Source of the DNA: Astragalus membranaceus
Lineage: Eukaryota > Streptophyta > Magnoliopsida > Fabales > Fabaceae
Assembly: GCA_039519185.1 (NCBI GenBank)
Contig: CM076847.1
Coordinates: forward strand, 26,285,251 to 26,349,250
Direction: 5' to 3'
DNA: 64,000 nt
A program made the translations under genes and the position numbers. Below, piece by piece: positions 21,240 to 33,308 of the stretch. The notes under the pieces were generated by a model. The model ran no database searches, was not told the origin of the DNA, and was given only the letters and a program-made list of their open reading frames with translations. Numbering within the stretch: position 1 is the stretch's first letter; each line of letters begins with the position of its first letter.

Positions 21240-21355
21240 GTGGTATCAAAGCCATATCGTTTTAGCCAAATTTTTCAATATGTTCGTACTATTTAACATG
21301 CATATAGATGTGATTTATATGTTTAGTATTGTTAATTTTCGAGCATGATAGTTTA
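21240..21355 (+). other. Primer-binding site and leader start (plus strand)
   Basis: GTGGTATCAAAGCC directly after the LTR matches the TGGTATCA primer site complementary to initiator tRNA-Met. The minus copy at 31604-31618 reads TGGTATCAGAGCC, so this one carries a G-to-A change. The leader stops after GATAGTTTAT, where it joins a minus-strand LTR scrap. Confidence 0.85.
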
Positions 21356-21386
21356 TGGACACGCATATTTCACGTATCGCTCTACC
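21356..21386 (-). repeat. 31-bp minus-strand LTR scrap at inversion junction
   Basis: It matches LTR bases 26127-26155 and neighbours (TGGCCACGCATATTTCACG with one mismatch). It separates the plus leader from minus pol copy A, and both joins show at most a few bases of shared sequence. Confidence 0.8.
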
Positions 21387-24190
21387 TCAGTTTGGAAGCT
21401 TGCATCAGTATAACCCTTTACAGAGAGCTCTTCCTCACCACCATATACCAAGAACGAATCCTTGGTCCTTCTCAAGTACTTTAGGATGTTCTTGACTGCG
21501 GTCCAGTGACTCTCACCGGGATCTGATTGGTACCTACTCGCCATGCTCAATGCATAGGAGACATCTGGTCTAGTACATATCATAGCGTACATGATAGATC
21601 CTATTGCCGAGGCATAAGGTATCTTACTCATGCGTTCCCTCTCATCTGATGTAGTAGGGCACTGTCCTTTAGACAGGTATACGCCATGTGACATAGGTAG
21701 GAGTCCCTTCTTAGAATCATACAAATTGAAGCGCCTAAGCACTTTGTCAACGTATGTACTTTGACTTAGTCCAAGTAGCTTCAGTGATCTATCTCTATAG
21801 ATCCTGATTCCTAACACATAGGAGGCTTCGCCTAAGTCCTTCATTGAAAAACAATTCCCTAACCATGTCTTTACATTCTGTAATGTAGGGATATCATTTC
21901 CGATGAGTAGTATGTCATCCACATACAAGACCAGAAATACAATTGTGTTCCCATTAACCTTCTTGTAGACACAAGTTTCATCTTCATTCTTGATGAATCC
22001 AAACTGTCTTACAGCTTCATCAAAACGAAGATTCCAGCTTCTAGAAGCTTGCTTCAACCCATAAATTGATCTTTGCAGCTTGCATACTTTTGCACCATTC
22101 TTGGGATCAACAAAACCCTCTGGTTGTGTCATATACACATCCTCGAGTAGATTCCCGTTAAGGAATGCAGTCTTGACGTCCATTTGCCAGATTTCATAAT
22201 CATGGTATGCAGCAATAGCAAGCAGAATTCGAACGGACTTGAGCATTGCTACAGGAGAGAAGGTTTCGTCATAGTCTACACCATGAATTTGTTTGAAACC
22301 TTTCGCCACTAGCCTTGCTTTAAAGGTATTGACCTTACCATCCATGTCAGTCTTCTTTTTAAAGACCCACTTGCACCCTATGGGTTTTATCCCTTCAGGT
22401 GCATCAACCAAGGTCCAAACTTGGTTAGTGTACATGGATTCCATTTCGGATCCCATGGCTTCAAGCCATTTCTCAGACTCTAGGCCATTCACAGCTTCTT
22501 GGTAGGTTGTGGGCTCATCTTGATCCATGAGTAGCACATCACCTTCCTGAGTCATGAGAAGTCCATATCTCTCAGGTTGATGACGTGGTCTCCCTGACCT
22601 ACGCGGTTCTTGTGCTATTTGAACAGACGGTTCATCCGCAACTTCTTGAGGCGTCTGATCTTGTTCCATCATTGCGGGTGCAGTAGTTTGTGGGCCTTGA
22701 ATTTCTCCAATTTCTATATTCCTCCCGCTGGTTCCTTTAGAGATAAATTCCCTTTCTAGGAATATTCCAGTTCTTCCGACAAACACTTTGTCATCAGAAG
22801 GAAGATAGAAATAATATCCTTTTGTTTCTTTAGGATATCCCACAAAGTTACACTTATCAGATTTGGGTCCAAGTTTATCTGAGATTAAACGTTTTACATA
22901 AACCTGGCATCCCCAAATTTTCATAAAAGACACATTAGGTCTTCGACCAGTCCATATCTCATATGGTGTCATTTCTACTGCTTTAGACGGAACACGATTA
23001 ATGGTGAAAGCTGCAGTAAGAAGGGCATATCCCCAGAAAGAGTCATGTAAATCTGACTGACTCATCATTGATCGAACCATGTCTAACAGGGTACGATTTC
23101 TCCTTTCTGAAACACCATTCCATTGAGGCGTTCCAGGAGGAGTGAGTTGGGATACAATCCCACACTCCTTTAGATAGTCATCAAATTGTTGGCTTAAGTA
23201 CTCACCACCACGATCTGATCGTAGGGCTTTAATACTCTTGCCCAGTTGGTTCTCCACTTCATTCTTGAACTCTTTGAATTTTTCAAAAGTTTCTGATTTG
23301 TGTCTCATTTGATACACAAAACCATATCTACTGAAGTCGTCAGTAAATGTGACGAAGTAAGGAAAACCACCTCTGGCAGGTCTGTTTAGTGGGCCGCATA
23401 CATCACTATGTACTAAGCCCAAAAGATCACTTGCCCGTTCATTGTGACCAGTAAATGGGGCTTTAGTCATCTTCCCAAGTAAGCAAGACTCACATACTTC
23501 AAATGATTCATAATCAAATGAATCCAAGTATCCTTCTTTATGGAGCTTGGAGATGCGTTTCTCACCTATATGGCCCAAGCGGCAGTGCCAAAGGTAAGTG
23601 GGGTTCAAATTATTAATTTTTACCCTTTTTCGTATTTATGTTATAAACGGGCACATCTTGATCAAGGACATAAAGTCCATTGCACATCGGTGCACTTGCA
23701 TAAAACACATCATCCAAATAAACTGAACAACATTTGTTCTTAATGATAATAGTAAAGTCTTTCTTGCCCAAACAAGAAAGAGAAATGATGTTTCGGCAAA
23801 TGGCTGGAACAAAATAACAATTATCAAGTTCCAAAGAAAGCCCAGAAGGTAAAGCCAATACATAAGTTCCTACAGCTAATGCAGCAACCTTTGCTCCATT
23901 TCCAACTCGTAGGTCGACTTCACCCTTAGCTAATATCCTTCTCCTTTTTAGTCCATGCACACTAGTACAAATGTGAGAACCACATCCGGTATCTAATACC
24001 CAAGATGTAGAAGTAGATAAATTGACTTCTATAACATAAATATCTGATATGGAAGTCTCACTTCCTCTCTTACGCTTAAACTCTTTCAGGTATTTTTGTT
24101 CATTTTGAACACAATTGAAGGTAGTTTCCGATAACTTTTCCTTCTCAAGGATAGTTCGCAGTGATATCGGTTGATTGTGTTTGCAGACAT
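21387..24190 (-). pseudogene. copia pol copy A (minus, truncated and frameshifted)
   Basis: The protein reads from ATG at 24188-24190 through protease (DTGCGSHIC, near 23980), GAG-pre-integrase with the intact WHCRLGH zinc-motif start, integrase (FTDDFSRYG, RSDRGGEY, ERRNRTLL), and RT (MDVKTAFLNGNL near 22180; LYVDDILLIGND near 21915). It ends within RNase H after GYTDASFQT. Compared with copy B it lacks the last 450 bp of RNase H and has two one-base indels: one extra T near 23627 and one missing G near 24170. These split it into three frames. The gag region is reduced to about 20 codons, as in copy B. Confidence 0.88.
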
Positions 24191-25634
24191 GATGATCTAA
24201 AACAAAAGGCAGATATAAGTATCATGTAATAAACATATTTAATAGGTCTTTATTAAATACGCTCCCACTATTTTACTCAAACCAATAACCCTCATCATTG
24301 ATTCGGAAAATCCCGTTGGAAGATTTTCTAGTGAGACCAAGATCCATATTTCACCTTATTCTGAGACAGCTGAGCTGATTCACCCAGAACTCGATTATTT
24401 AGGTAGGAAACTCCTTTCCGATTACATCGCATGTAACTCTTGGATCAGTTGGGTGAGCAACACTTTACTCAAATCCATCTTATGAATTTATGCCCAACTC
24501 CTTTGCCTCTAGGCCCATTTCAATCCTATTGAATTCGGCCGAGTTAAGTTAGACCCAATGGTTGGCAGTCAGATCTTATCCTATCGCGCCTCACCAATAT
24601 AGAATAGTGTACTCAGCTTTGGCATGACCCACACTAGACGATACTGGCCTTGACGAGTGCCACGCATCGGAAGGCAATAAACTTAATATTTTATTTGAGG
24701 GGTTTTGATTAGGCGATCTCACCGGCATTTATATTAACATGCAAAGCGCCTCTCAAACATGTTAAACATATAATTCATACCCATCATGCATCATATGCAT
24801 GCAACATACAAGATAAGGTGATACGGTTATGGCCTCCTAACACCTAAGAATTAAATAAACTACTTTATTACAATTCTTTGACCCTCGTGCTAGCTTCTCA
24901 AGCTTCTCCCACCAGCGTCCACACGTGGTGTTGTCTCCCGCCATCGCACGCAATTACAAATTATTTAAATAAATAAAATAAATATAAATTGTCACGACAC
25001 GCAGGCCGTATTTAAAATAAAATAAATAAATAAATACCAAACAGCTAAGGCCATAACCATACACCGCGTCAAAATAATATCATAATAATAACACTTACTA
25101 TTATCAATATTATATTAAAATTAAATAATTAATTCAAATAATTAATTAAATAATTAAACATTTCCTCGTAACAATTTCATCAAGTAATCAAGAGGCAATA
25201 AATATCAATGAATAGGCCATTGATTATAAAATTGTTACGGGATTGGTTTGATAACAAAAAAAAAAGGGACTTTGACTTTCTTGAAAGCAAAACAGGAAAT
25301 ATGACTACAATTCCCTCTTTATTTCAATCACAATTAAAGCCAAATCAAGAATGAGTATCACATAATTATTTGAAATCATTATGCCAGATAATATAACAAA
25401 TAATTTTACCAATATACGCATGAATTCAACACAACAATTTTGTGTATCTGATCTTTTTAAAAAAAAAAATTAAATTAAATAAAACCATGGCTGGAAACAC
25501 ACTATCGTTGATCCTATCACGTAGTCATATTATCCATAAGGAGTCGAACATGATAAAAGGATTCAATTTCCACTTTTCATTCCTCTCGAAAAGGACTAAT
25601 CATGGTACGACCAAAACATACATCACATGGATAT
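24191..25634 (-). other. Non-coding leader of copy A
   Basis: About 1.44 kb lies between the pol start and the truncated LTR and is nearly identical to 30061-31505. I see no gag frame. It ends at CATCACATGGATATA, where it joins LTR sequence. Primer site, the first part of the leader and the last 222 bp of the LTR (about 336 bp together) are deleted here. Confidence 0.8.
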
Positions 25635-26791
25635 AGAGGAAGGAGGCGCCAACACTTGTGTCTTAGGGTTTGATGTAGTACATCACTTATGTACTCTTCC
25701 ACTATATCTTGGTGGGCCTATTGGGCTTTGTACTTTACAAGCCCAATTCCTTTCCCTTCATTTGTTTATTTAATTAAATCAAATTTAATTAAATAAATCT
25801 CCGATTAATCACTTTATGCGTGTGACCCTATAGGCTTCCATTAAATTGGCAATAATATTAAATTAATATTTACATATTATAAACAGTGAGTGGTATCTAG
25901 CAATGCGTCACTGCTACCCAATTTATGGAATAATCGATGGTCCGATTAATACCTTCCTGCGACCACAAATTACCGTGACGTAATTGTCCCTTCATCCAAA
26001 TGCCTTAATTGAACACAAGGCATAATTAGTGTCATCCTTGTTATGTTCAACTATTGTTTCTCGATCCCCGAGTATACGTCCAATCACTAATGGGCCCCAA
26101 TATCTCATATTGACCCATTAAGGCGTGGCCACGCATATTTCACGTATCGCTCTACCGAGAGGCCTGAGGCATAACTCCTGTTATGCAGGAGGGATGAATC
26201 CTATCTACATCACTCACACCCCTCCACATGATTCGTTGCAGGCCCAATAACCACCGTTATGATTGTCCTGTTACAGACAATGTTTGATGGCCTTAAAGCC
26301 TACAACTCTTCGTGTAGGGATCATAGTGACTTCAAGTCGAAGGACTACTCACAATGGTCGCATGAGAATAACTAATGACACTTGCATAACTATTATGTAG
26401 CATTCTCATAGCGGGTCAATCCAGTACAAATACTACTCCTAATACTTATACCTATGTGAAGACTTGATATCCCATATCCATGACCCGTGAGATACGGTCA
26501 TCAGTCCACTCACATAATAGTCTCAATGCATTACCGTTGTCCTAATTAACAGTAATACTTGACTATGGATACTTTAAGAATAGTGTCTTTATGTTTAATG
26601 GGGTCTCACGATTAAGTCACACTTAATAATCCATTAAACAGATCAACTATTCTAAGGACTTTATTATGTTCTAAATAAATCCACATAATAAATAAAATGC
26701 CTCATATAATTATATAAATAATAATAATAAATGTCATGATTCAAAATAATAACCAAGGAACAATGGTTGGCCTCTAGGGCTAACTCTAACA
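25635..26791 (-). repeat. Minus-strand LTR shared between copies A and B (3'-truncated)
   Basis: 1157 of the 1379 LTR bases are present, starting TGTTAGAG (minus) at 26791. It serves as the 3' LTR of copy B and the 5' LTR of copy A, the arrangement of a head-to-tail dimer. Confidence 0.88.
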
Positions 26792-26805
26792 ATCTCCCAC
26801 TAGCA

Positions 26806-29800
26806 CTAGAGCCAACTAGGCATACTCCTAATACCCATTGATCTAGTGTGACCATCATGCTTCTGCTGAGCAAGTGGCTTTGTCAGAGGGTCTGCTATGT
26901 TATCCAAGGAAGGAACTCTGCAAATCTTCACATCTCCTCTATCTATGATCTCTCGAACGAGATGGAAGCGCCGAAGTATATGCTTGGATCTTTGGTGAGA
27001 TCTGGGTTCCTTAGCTTGCGCGATTGCACCATTATTATCACAATAAAGGTCAATCGGGTCAACAATGCTAGGAACTACATCAAGTTCAAGAACAAACTTT
27101 CTGATCCAAACCGCCTCCTTTTCCGCATTGGAGGCAGCTATATACTCAGCTTCTGTAGTAGAATCAGCGACTATTTCCTGCTTCGAACTCTTCCAGCTTA
27201 CAGCGCCACCATTCAAGCAAAACACAAAGCCAGACTGTGATCTTGAGTCATCTTTATCAGTTTGGAAGCTTGCATCAGTATAACCCTTTACAGAGAGCTC
27301 TTCCTCACCACCATATACCAAGAACGAATCCTTGGTCCTTCTCAAGTACTTTAGGATGTTCTTGACTGCGGTCCAGTGACTCTCACCGGGATCTGATTGG
27401 TACCTACTCGCCATGCTCAATGCATAGGAGACATCTGGTCTAGTACATATCATAGCGTACATGATAGATCCTATTGCCGAGGCATAAGGTATCTTACTCA
27501 TGCGTTCCCTCTCATCTGATGTAGTAGGGCACTGTCCTTTAGACAGGTATACGCCATGTGACATAGGTAGGAGTCCCTTCTTAGAATCATACAAATTGAA
27601 GCGCCTAAGCACTTTGTCAACGTATGTACTTTGACTTAGTCCAAGTAGCTTCAGTGATCTATCTCTATAGATCCTGATTCCTAACACATAGGAGGCTTCG
27701 CCTAAGTCCTTCATTGAAAAACAATTCCCTAACCATGTCTTTACATTCTGTAATGTAGGGATATCATTTCCGATGAGTAGTATGTCATCCACATACAAGA
27801 CCAGAAATACAATTGTGTTCCCATTAACCTTCTTGTAGACACAAGTTTCATCTTCATTCTTGATGAATCCAAACTGTCTTACAGCTTCATCAAAACGAAG
27901 ATTCCAGCTTCTAGAAGCTTGCTTCAACCCATAAATTGATCTTTGCAGCTTGCATACTTTTGCACCATTCTTGGGATCAACAAAACCCTCTGGTTGTGTC
28001 ATATACACATCCTCGAGTAGATTCCCGTTAAGGAATGCAGTCTTGACGTCCATTTGCCAGATTTCATAATCATGGTATGCAGCAATAGCAAGCAGAATTC
28101 GAACGGACTTGAGCATTGCTACAGGAGAGAAGGTTTCGTCATAGTCTACACCATGAATTTGTTTGAAACCTTTCGCCACTAGCCTTGCTTTAAAGGTATT
28201 GACCTTACCATCCATGTCAGTCTTCTTTTTAAAGACCCACTTGCACCCTATGGGTTTTATCCCTTCAGGTGCATCAACCAAGGTCCAAACTTGGTTAGTG
28301 TACATGGATTCCATTTCGGATCCCATGGCTTCAAGCCATTTCTCAGACTCTAGGCCATTCACAGCTTCTTGGTAGGTTGTGGGCTCATCTTGATCCATGA
28401 GTAGCACATCACCTTCCTGAGTCATGAGAAGTCCATATCTCTCAGGTTGATGACGTGGTCTCCCTGACCTACGCGGTTCTTGTGCTATTTGAACAGACGG
28501 TTCATCCGCAACTTCTTGAGGCGTCTGATCTTGTTCCATCATTGCGGGTGCAGTAGTTTGTGGGCCTTGAATTTCTCCAATTTCTATATTCCTCCCGCTG
28601 GTTCCTTTAGAGATAAATTCCCTTTCTAGGAATATTCCAGTTCTTCCGACAAACACTTTGTCATCAGAAGGAAGATAGAAATAATATCCTTTTGTTTCTT
28701 TAGGATATCCCACAAAGTTACACTTATCAGATTTGGGTCCAAGTTTATCTGAGATTAAACGTTTTACATAAACCTGGCATCCCCAAATTTTCATAAAAGA
28801 CACATTAGGTCTTCGACCAGTCCATATCTCATATGGTGTCTTTTCTACTGCTTTAGACGGAACACGATTAATGGTGAAAGCTGCAGTAAGAAGGGCATAT
28901 CCCCAGAAAGAGTCATGTAAATCTGACTGACTCATCATTGATCGAACCATGTCTAACAGGGTACGATTTCTCCTTTCTGAAACACCATTCCATTGAGGCG
29001 TTCCAGGAGGAGTGAGTTGGGATACAATCCCACACTCCTTTAGATAGTCATCAAATTGTTGGCTTAAGTACTCACCACCACGATCTGATCGTAGGGCTTT
29101 AATACTCTTGCCCAGTTGGTTCTCCACTTCATTCTTGAACTCTTTGAATTTTTCAAAAGTTTCTGATTTGTGTCTCATTTGATACACAAAACCATATCTA
29201 CTGAAGTCGTCAGTAAATGTGACGAAGTAAGGAAAACCACCTCTGGCAGGTCTGTTTAGAGGGCCGCATACATCACTATGTACTAAGCCCAAAAGATCAC
29301 TTGCCCGTTCATTGTGACCAGTAAATGGGGCTTTAGTCATCTTCCCAAGTAAGCAAGATTCACATACTTCAAATGATTCATAATCAAATGAATCCAAGTA
29401 TCCTTCTTTATGGAGCTTGGAGATGCGTTTCTCACCTATATGGCCCAAGCGGCATAGCCAAAGGTAAGTGGGGTTCAAATTATTAATTTTTACCCTTTTC
29501 GTATTTATGTTATAAACGGGCACATCTTGATCAAGGACATAAAGTCCATTGCACATCGGTGCACTTGCATAAAACACATCATCCAAATAAACTGAACAAC
29601 ATTTGTTCTTAATGATAATAGTAAAGTCTTTCTTGTCCAAACAAGAAAGAGAAATGATGTTTCGGCAAATGGCTGGAACAAAATAACAATTATCAAGTTC
29701 CAAAGAAAGCCCAGAAGGTAAAGCCAATACATAAGTTCCTACAGCTAATGCAGCAACCTTTGCTCCATTTCCAACTCGTAGGTCGACTTCACCCTTAGCT

Positions 29801-30060
29801 AATATCCTTCTCCTTTTTAGTCCATGCACACTAGTACAAATGTGAGAACCACATCCAGTATCTAATACCCAAGATGTAGAAGTAGATAAATTGACTTCTA
29901 TAACATAAATATCTGATATGGAAGTCTCACTTCCTCTCTTACGCTTAAACTCTTTCAAGTATTTTTGTTCATTTTGAACACAATTGAAGGTAGTTTCCGA
30001 TAACTTTTCCTTCTCAAGGATAGTTCGCAGTGATATCGGGTTGATTGTGTTTGCAGACAT
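26806..30060 (-). CDS. copia pol copy B: intact 1084-codon frame lacking gag
   Basis: One uninterrupted minus-strand frame. The N-terminus keeps a short gag start (LRTILEKEKL) and then jumps to a basic stretch (EFKRKRG) and protease DTGCGSHIC near residue 68. Next come GAG-pre-integrase, integrase (FTDDFSRYG, SDRGGEY, NGVSERRNRT), RT (MDVKTAFLNGNL, YVDD) and RNase H (GYTDASFQTDKD, DSTTEAEYIAAS, YCDNNGAIAQAKEPRS). The capsid and zinc knuckle of gag, normally some 250 codons, are missing. In the integrase zinc motif the first histidine is replaced: WLCRLGH, where copy A has WHCRLGH. So the frame is open but integrase is probably impaired. The lineage looks Tork-like to me, from memory only. A polypurine tract GTGGGAGAT follows, then the LTR. 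Confidence 0.9.
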   Translation of the reverse strand: MSANTINPISLRTILEKEKLSETTFNCVQNEQKYLKEFKRKRGSETSISDIYVIEVNLSTSTSWVLDTGCGSHICTSVHGLKRRRILAKGEVDLRVGNGAKVAALAVGTYVLALPSGLSLELDNCYFVPAICRNIISLSCLDKKDFTIIIKNKCCSVYLDDVFYASAPMCNGLYVLDQDVPVYNINTKRVKINNLNPTYLWLCRLGHIGEKRISKLHKEGYLDSFDYESFEVCESCLLGKMTKAPFTGHNERASDLLGLVHSDVCGPLNRPARGGFPYFVTFTDDFSRYGFVYQMRHKSETFEKFKEFKNEVENQLGKSIKALRSDRGGEYLSQQFDDYLKECGIVSQLTPPGTPQWNGVSERRNRTLLDMVRSMMSQSDLHDSFWGYALLTAAFTINRVPSKAVEKTPYEIWTGRRPNVSFMKIWGCQVYVKRLISDKLGPKSDKCNFVGYPKETKGYYFYLPSDDKVFVGRTGIFLEREFISKGTSGRNIEIGEIQGPQTTAPAMMEQDQTPQEVADEPSVQIAQEPRRSGRPRHQPERYGLLMTQEGDVLLMDQDEPTTYQEAVNGLESEKWLEAMGSEMESMYTNQVWTLVDAPEGIKPIGCKWVFKKKTDMDGKVNTFKARLVAKGFKQIHGVDYDETFSPVAMLKSVRILLAIAAYHDYEIWQMDVKTAFLNGNLLEDVYMTQPEGFVDPKNGAKVCKLQRSIYGLKQASRSWNLRFDEAVRQFGFIKNEDETCVYKKVNGNTIVFLVLYVDDILLIGNDIPTLQNVKTWLGNCFSMKDLGEASYVLGIRIYRDRSLKLLGLSQSTYVDKVLRRFNLYDSKKGLLPMSHGVYLSKGQCPTTSDERERMSKIPYASAIGSIMYAMICTRPDVSYALSMASRYQSDPGESHWTAVKNILKYLRRTKDSFLVYGGEEELSVKGYTDASFQTDKDDSRSQSGFVFCLNGGAVSWKSSKQEIVADSTTEAEYIAASNAEKEAVWIRKFVLELDVVPSIVDPIDLYCDNNGAIAQAKEPRSHQRSKHILRRFHLVREIIDRGDVKICRVPSLDNIADPLTKPLAQQKHDGHTRSMGIRSMPSWL

Positions 30061-31618
30061 GATGATCTAAAACAAAAGGCAGATATAAGTATCATGTAAT
30101 AAACATATTTAATAGGTCTTTATTAAATACGCTCCCACTATTTTACTCAAACCAATAACCCTCATCATTGATTCGGAAAATCCCGTTGGAAGATTTTCTA
30201 GTGAGACCAAGATCCATATTTCACCTTATTCTGAGACAGCTGAGCTGATTCACCCAGAACTCGATTATTTAGGTAGGAAACTCCTTTCCGATTACATCGC
30301 ATGTAACTCTTGGATCAGTTGGGTGAGCAACACTTTACTCAAATCCATCTTATGAATTTATTCCCAACTCCTTTGCCTCTAGGCCCATTTCAATCCTATT
30401 GAATTCGGCCGAGTTAAGTTAGACCCAATGGTTGGCAGTCAGATCTTATCCTATCGCGCCTCACCAATATAGAATAGTGTACTCAGCTTTGGCATGACCC
30501 ACACTAGACGATACTGGCCTTGACGAGTGCCACGCATCGGAAGGCATTAAACTTAATATTTTATTTGAGGGGTTTTGATTAGGCGATCTCACCGGCATTT
30601 ATATTAACATGCAAAGCGCCTCTCAAACATGTTAAACATATAATTCATACACATCATGCATCATATGCATGCAACATACAAGATAAGGTGATACGGTTAT
30701 GGCCTCCTAACACCTAAGAATTAAATAAACTACTTTATTACAATTCTTTGACCCTCGTGCTAGCTTCTCAAGCTTCTCCCACCAGCGTCCACACGTGGTG
30801 TTGTCTCCCGCCATCGCACGCAATTACAAATTATTTAAATAAATAAAATAAATATAAATTGTCACGACACGCAGGCCGTATTTAAAATAAAATAAATAAA
30901 TAAATACCAAACAGCTAAGGCCATAACCATACACCGCGTCAAAATAATATCATAATAATAACACTTACTATTATCAATATTATATTAAAATTAAATAATT
31001 AATTCAAATAATTAATTAAATAATTAAACATTTCCTCGTAACAATTTCATCAAGTAATCAAGAGGCAATAAATATCAATGAATAGGCCATTGATTATAAA
31101 ATTGTTACGGGATTGGTTTGATAACAAAAAAAAAAGGGACTTTGACTTTCTTGAAAGCAAAACAGGAAATATGACTACAATTCCCTCTTTATTTCAATCA
31201 CAATTAAAGCCAAATCAAGAATGAGTATCACATAATTATTTGAAATCATTATGCCAGATAATATAACAAATAATTTTACCAATATACGCATGAATTCAAC
31301 ACAACAATTTTGTGTATCTGATCTTTTTAAAAAAAAAATTAAATTAAATAAAACCATGGCTGGAAACACACTATCGTTGATCCTATCACGTAGTCATATT
31401 ATCCATAAGGAGTCGAACATGATAAAAGGATTCAATTTCCACTTTTCATTCCTCTCGAAAAGGACTAATCATGGTACGACCAAAACATACATCACATGGA
31501 TATAAACTATCATGCTCGAAAATTAACAATACTAAACATATAAATCACATCTATATGCATGTTAAATAGTACGAACATATTGAAAAATTTGGCTAAAACG
31601 ATATGGCTCTGATACCAC
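30061..31618 (-). other. Leader of copy B with primer-binding site
   Basis: The minus strand reads GTGGTATCAGAGCC at 31605-31618 next to the LTR end, the initiator tRNA-Met primer site in its canonical form. About 1.55 kb of AT-rich leader follows before the pol ATG. No gag is seen. Confidence 0.82.
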
Positions 31619-32216
31619 TGTTGGGGTTTCGCGAGATCGCCATCAAGATGACATAACCTCGGAGCGGAATAACCCCTTGCCAAGGAACACGTAAGCACAA
31701 AATTTTCACAATAGGTTCATATGTTTACCTCTTGAAGCGAAGAGGAGACAACGGAGATGACCACCAGCACCACGAAATCGCAGCACCTCTACTCAGTCCA
31801 CGCAAGTGATCACCTTCCGAGTTCTGTGCTAGCAGCTCTAAGAGGAAGGAGGCGCCAACACTTGTGTCTTAGGGTTTGATGTAGTACATCACTTATGTAC
31901 TCTTCCACTATATCTTGGTGGGCCTATTGGGCTTTGTACTTTACAAGCCCAATTCCTTTCCCTTCATTTGTTTATTTAATTAAATCAAATTTAATTAAAT
32001 AAATCTCCGATTAATCACTTTATGCGTGTGACCCTATAGGCTTCCATTAAATTGGCAATAATATTAAATTAATATTTACATATTATAAACAGTGAGTGGT
32101 ATCTAGCAATGCGTCACTGCTACCCAATTTATGGAATAATCGATGGTCCGATTAATACCTTCCTGCGACCACAAATTACCGTGACGTAATTGTCCCTTCA
32201 TCCAAATGCCTTAATT
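31619..32216 (-). repeat. Partial minus-strand LTR (5' LTR of copy B)
   Basis: 598 bp of LTR 3' part, beginning TGTTGGGG on the plus strand. It breaks at TTAATTGAA, where the sequence folds back to the plus strand. Confidence 0.88.
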
Positions 32217-32226
32217 GAAGGGACAA
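32190..32226. other. Foldback junction (10-bp perfect inverted repeat)
   Basis: TTGTCCCTTC at 32190-32199 and GAAGGGACAA at 32217-32226 are perfect inverse complements around a 17-base loop. Left of it is minus-strand LTR, and right of it plus-strand pol. GAAGGGACAA also exists in the plus-orientation LTR (near 34120), so the new strand may have paired back on itself or on a sister LTR before jumping to pol. Confidence 0.8.
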
Positions 32227-33308
32227 AAGCTGTAAGACAGTTTGGATTCATCAAGAATGAAGATGAACCTTGTGTCTACAAGAAGGTTAATGGGAACACA
32301 ATTGTATTTCTGGTCTTGTATGTGGATGACATACTACTCATCGGAAATGATATCCCTACATTACAGAATGTAAAGACATGGTTAGGGAATTGTTTTTCAA
32401 TGAAGGACTTAGGCGAAGCCTCCTATGTGTTAGGAATCAGGATCTATAGAGATAGATCACTGAAGCTACTTGGACTAAGTCAAAGTACATACGTTGACAA
32501 AGTGCTTAGGCGCTTCAATTTGTATGATTCTAAGAAGGGACTCCTACCTATGTCACATGGCGTATACCTGTCTAAAGGACAGTGCCCTACTACATCAGAT
32601 GAGAGGGAACACATGAGTAAGATACCTTATGCCTCGGCAATAGGATCTATCATGTACGCTATGATATGTACTAGACCAGATGTCTCCTATGCATTGAGCA
32701 TGGCGAGTAGGTACCAATCAGATCCCGGTGAGAGTCACTGGACCGCAGTCAAGAACATCCTAAAGTACTTGAGAAGGACCAAGGATTCGTTCTTGGTATA
32801 TGGTGGTGAGGAAGAGCTCTCTGTAAAGGGTTATACTGATGCAAGCTTCCAAACTGATAAAGATGACTCAAGATCACAGTCTGGCTTTGTGTTTTGCTTG
32901 AATGGTGGCGCTGTAAGCTGGAAGAGTTCGAAGCAGGAAACAGTCGCTGATTCTACTACAGAAGCTGAGTATATAGCTGCCTCCAATGCGGCAAAGGAGG
33001 CGGTTTGGATCAGAAAGTTTGTTCTTGAACTTGATGTAGTTCCTAGCATTGTTGACCCGATTGACCTTTATTGTGATAATAATGGTGCAATCGCGCAAGC
33101 TAAGGAACCCAGATCTCACCAAAGATCCAAGCATATACTTCGGCGCTTCCATCTCGTTCGAGAGATCATCGATAGAGGAGATGTGAAGATTTGCAGAGTT
33201 CCTACCTTGGATAACATAGCAGACCCTCTGACAAAGCCACTTGCTCAGCAGAAGCATGATGGTCACACTAGATCAATGGGTATTAGGAGTATGCCTAGTT
33301 GGCTCTAG
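32226..33308 (+). pseudogene. copia pol tail on plus strand (RT end and RNase H)
   Basis: An open frame of about 360 codons starts inside RT at AVRQFGFIKNEDE. It includes YVDDILLIGND and the complete RNase H to the native stop after RSMGIRSMPSWL. It lacks protease, integrase and the first half of RT. It is nearly identical to the matching part of copy B, with changes such as KQET for KQEI and NAAKEA for NAEKEA that look like the family standard. The apparent ATG upstream lies in LTR sequence. Confidence 0.88.

Noticed and set aside
21353..25634. Copy A as a separate later insertion into the plus copia element
   Set aside because: There is no target duplication at its borders and no complete LTR on its left. 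A rearrangement explains the joins better.
32190..32225. Upstream ATG (MSLHPNALIEGT) as start of the plus-strand copia frame
   Set aside because: It lies in minus-oriented LTR and foldback sequence, so it is an accident of the junction.
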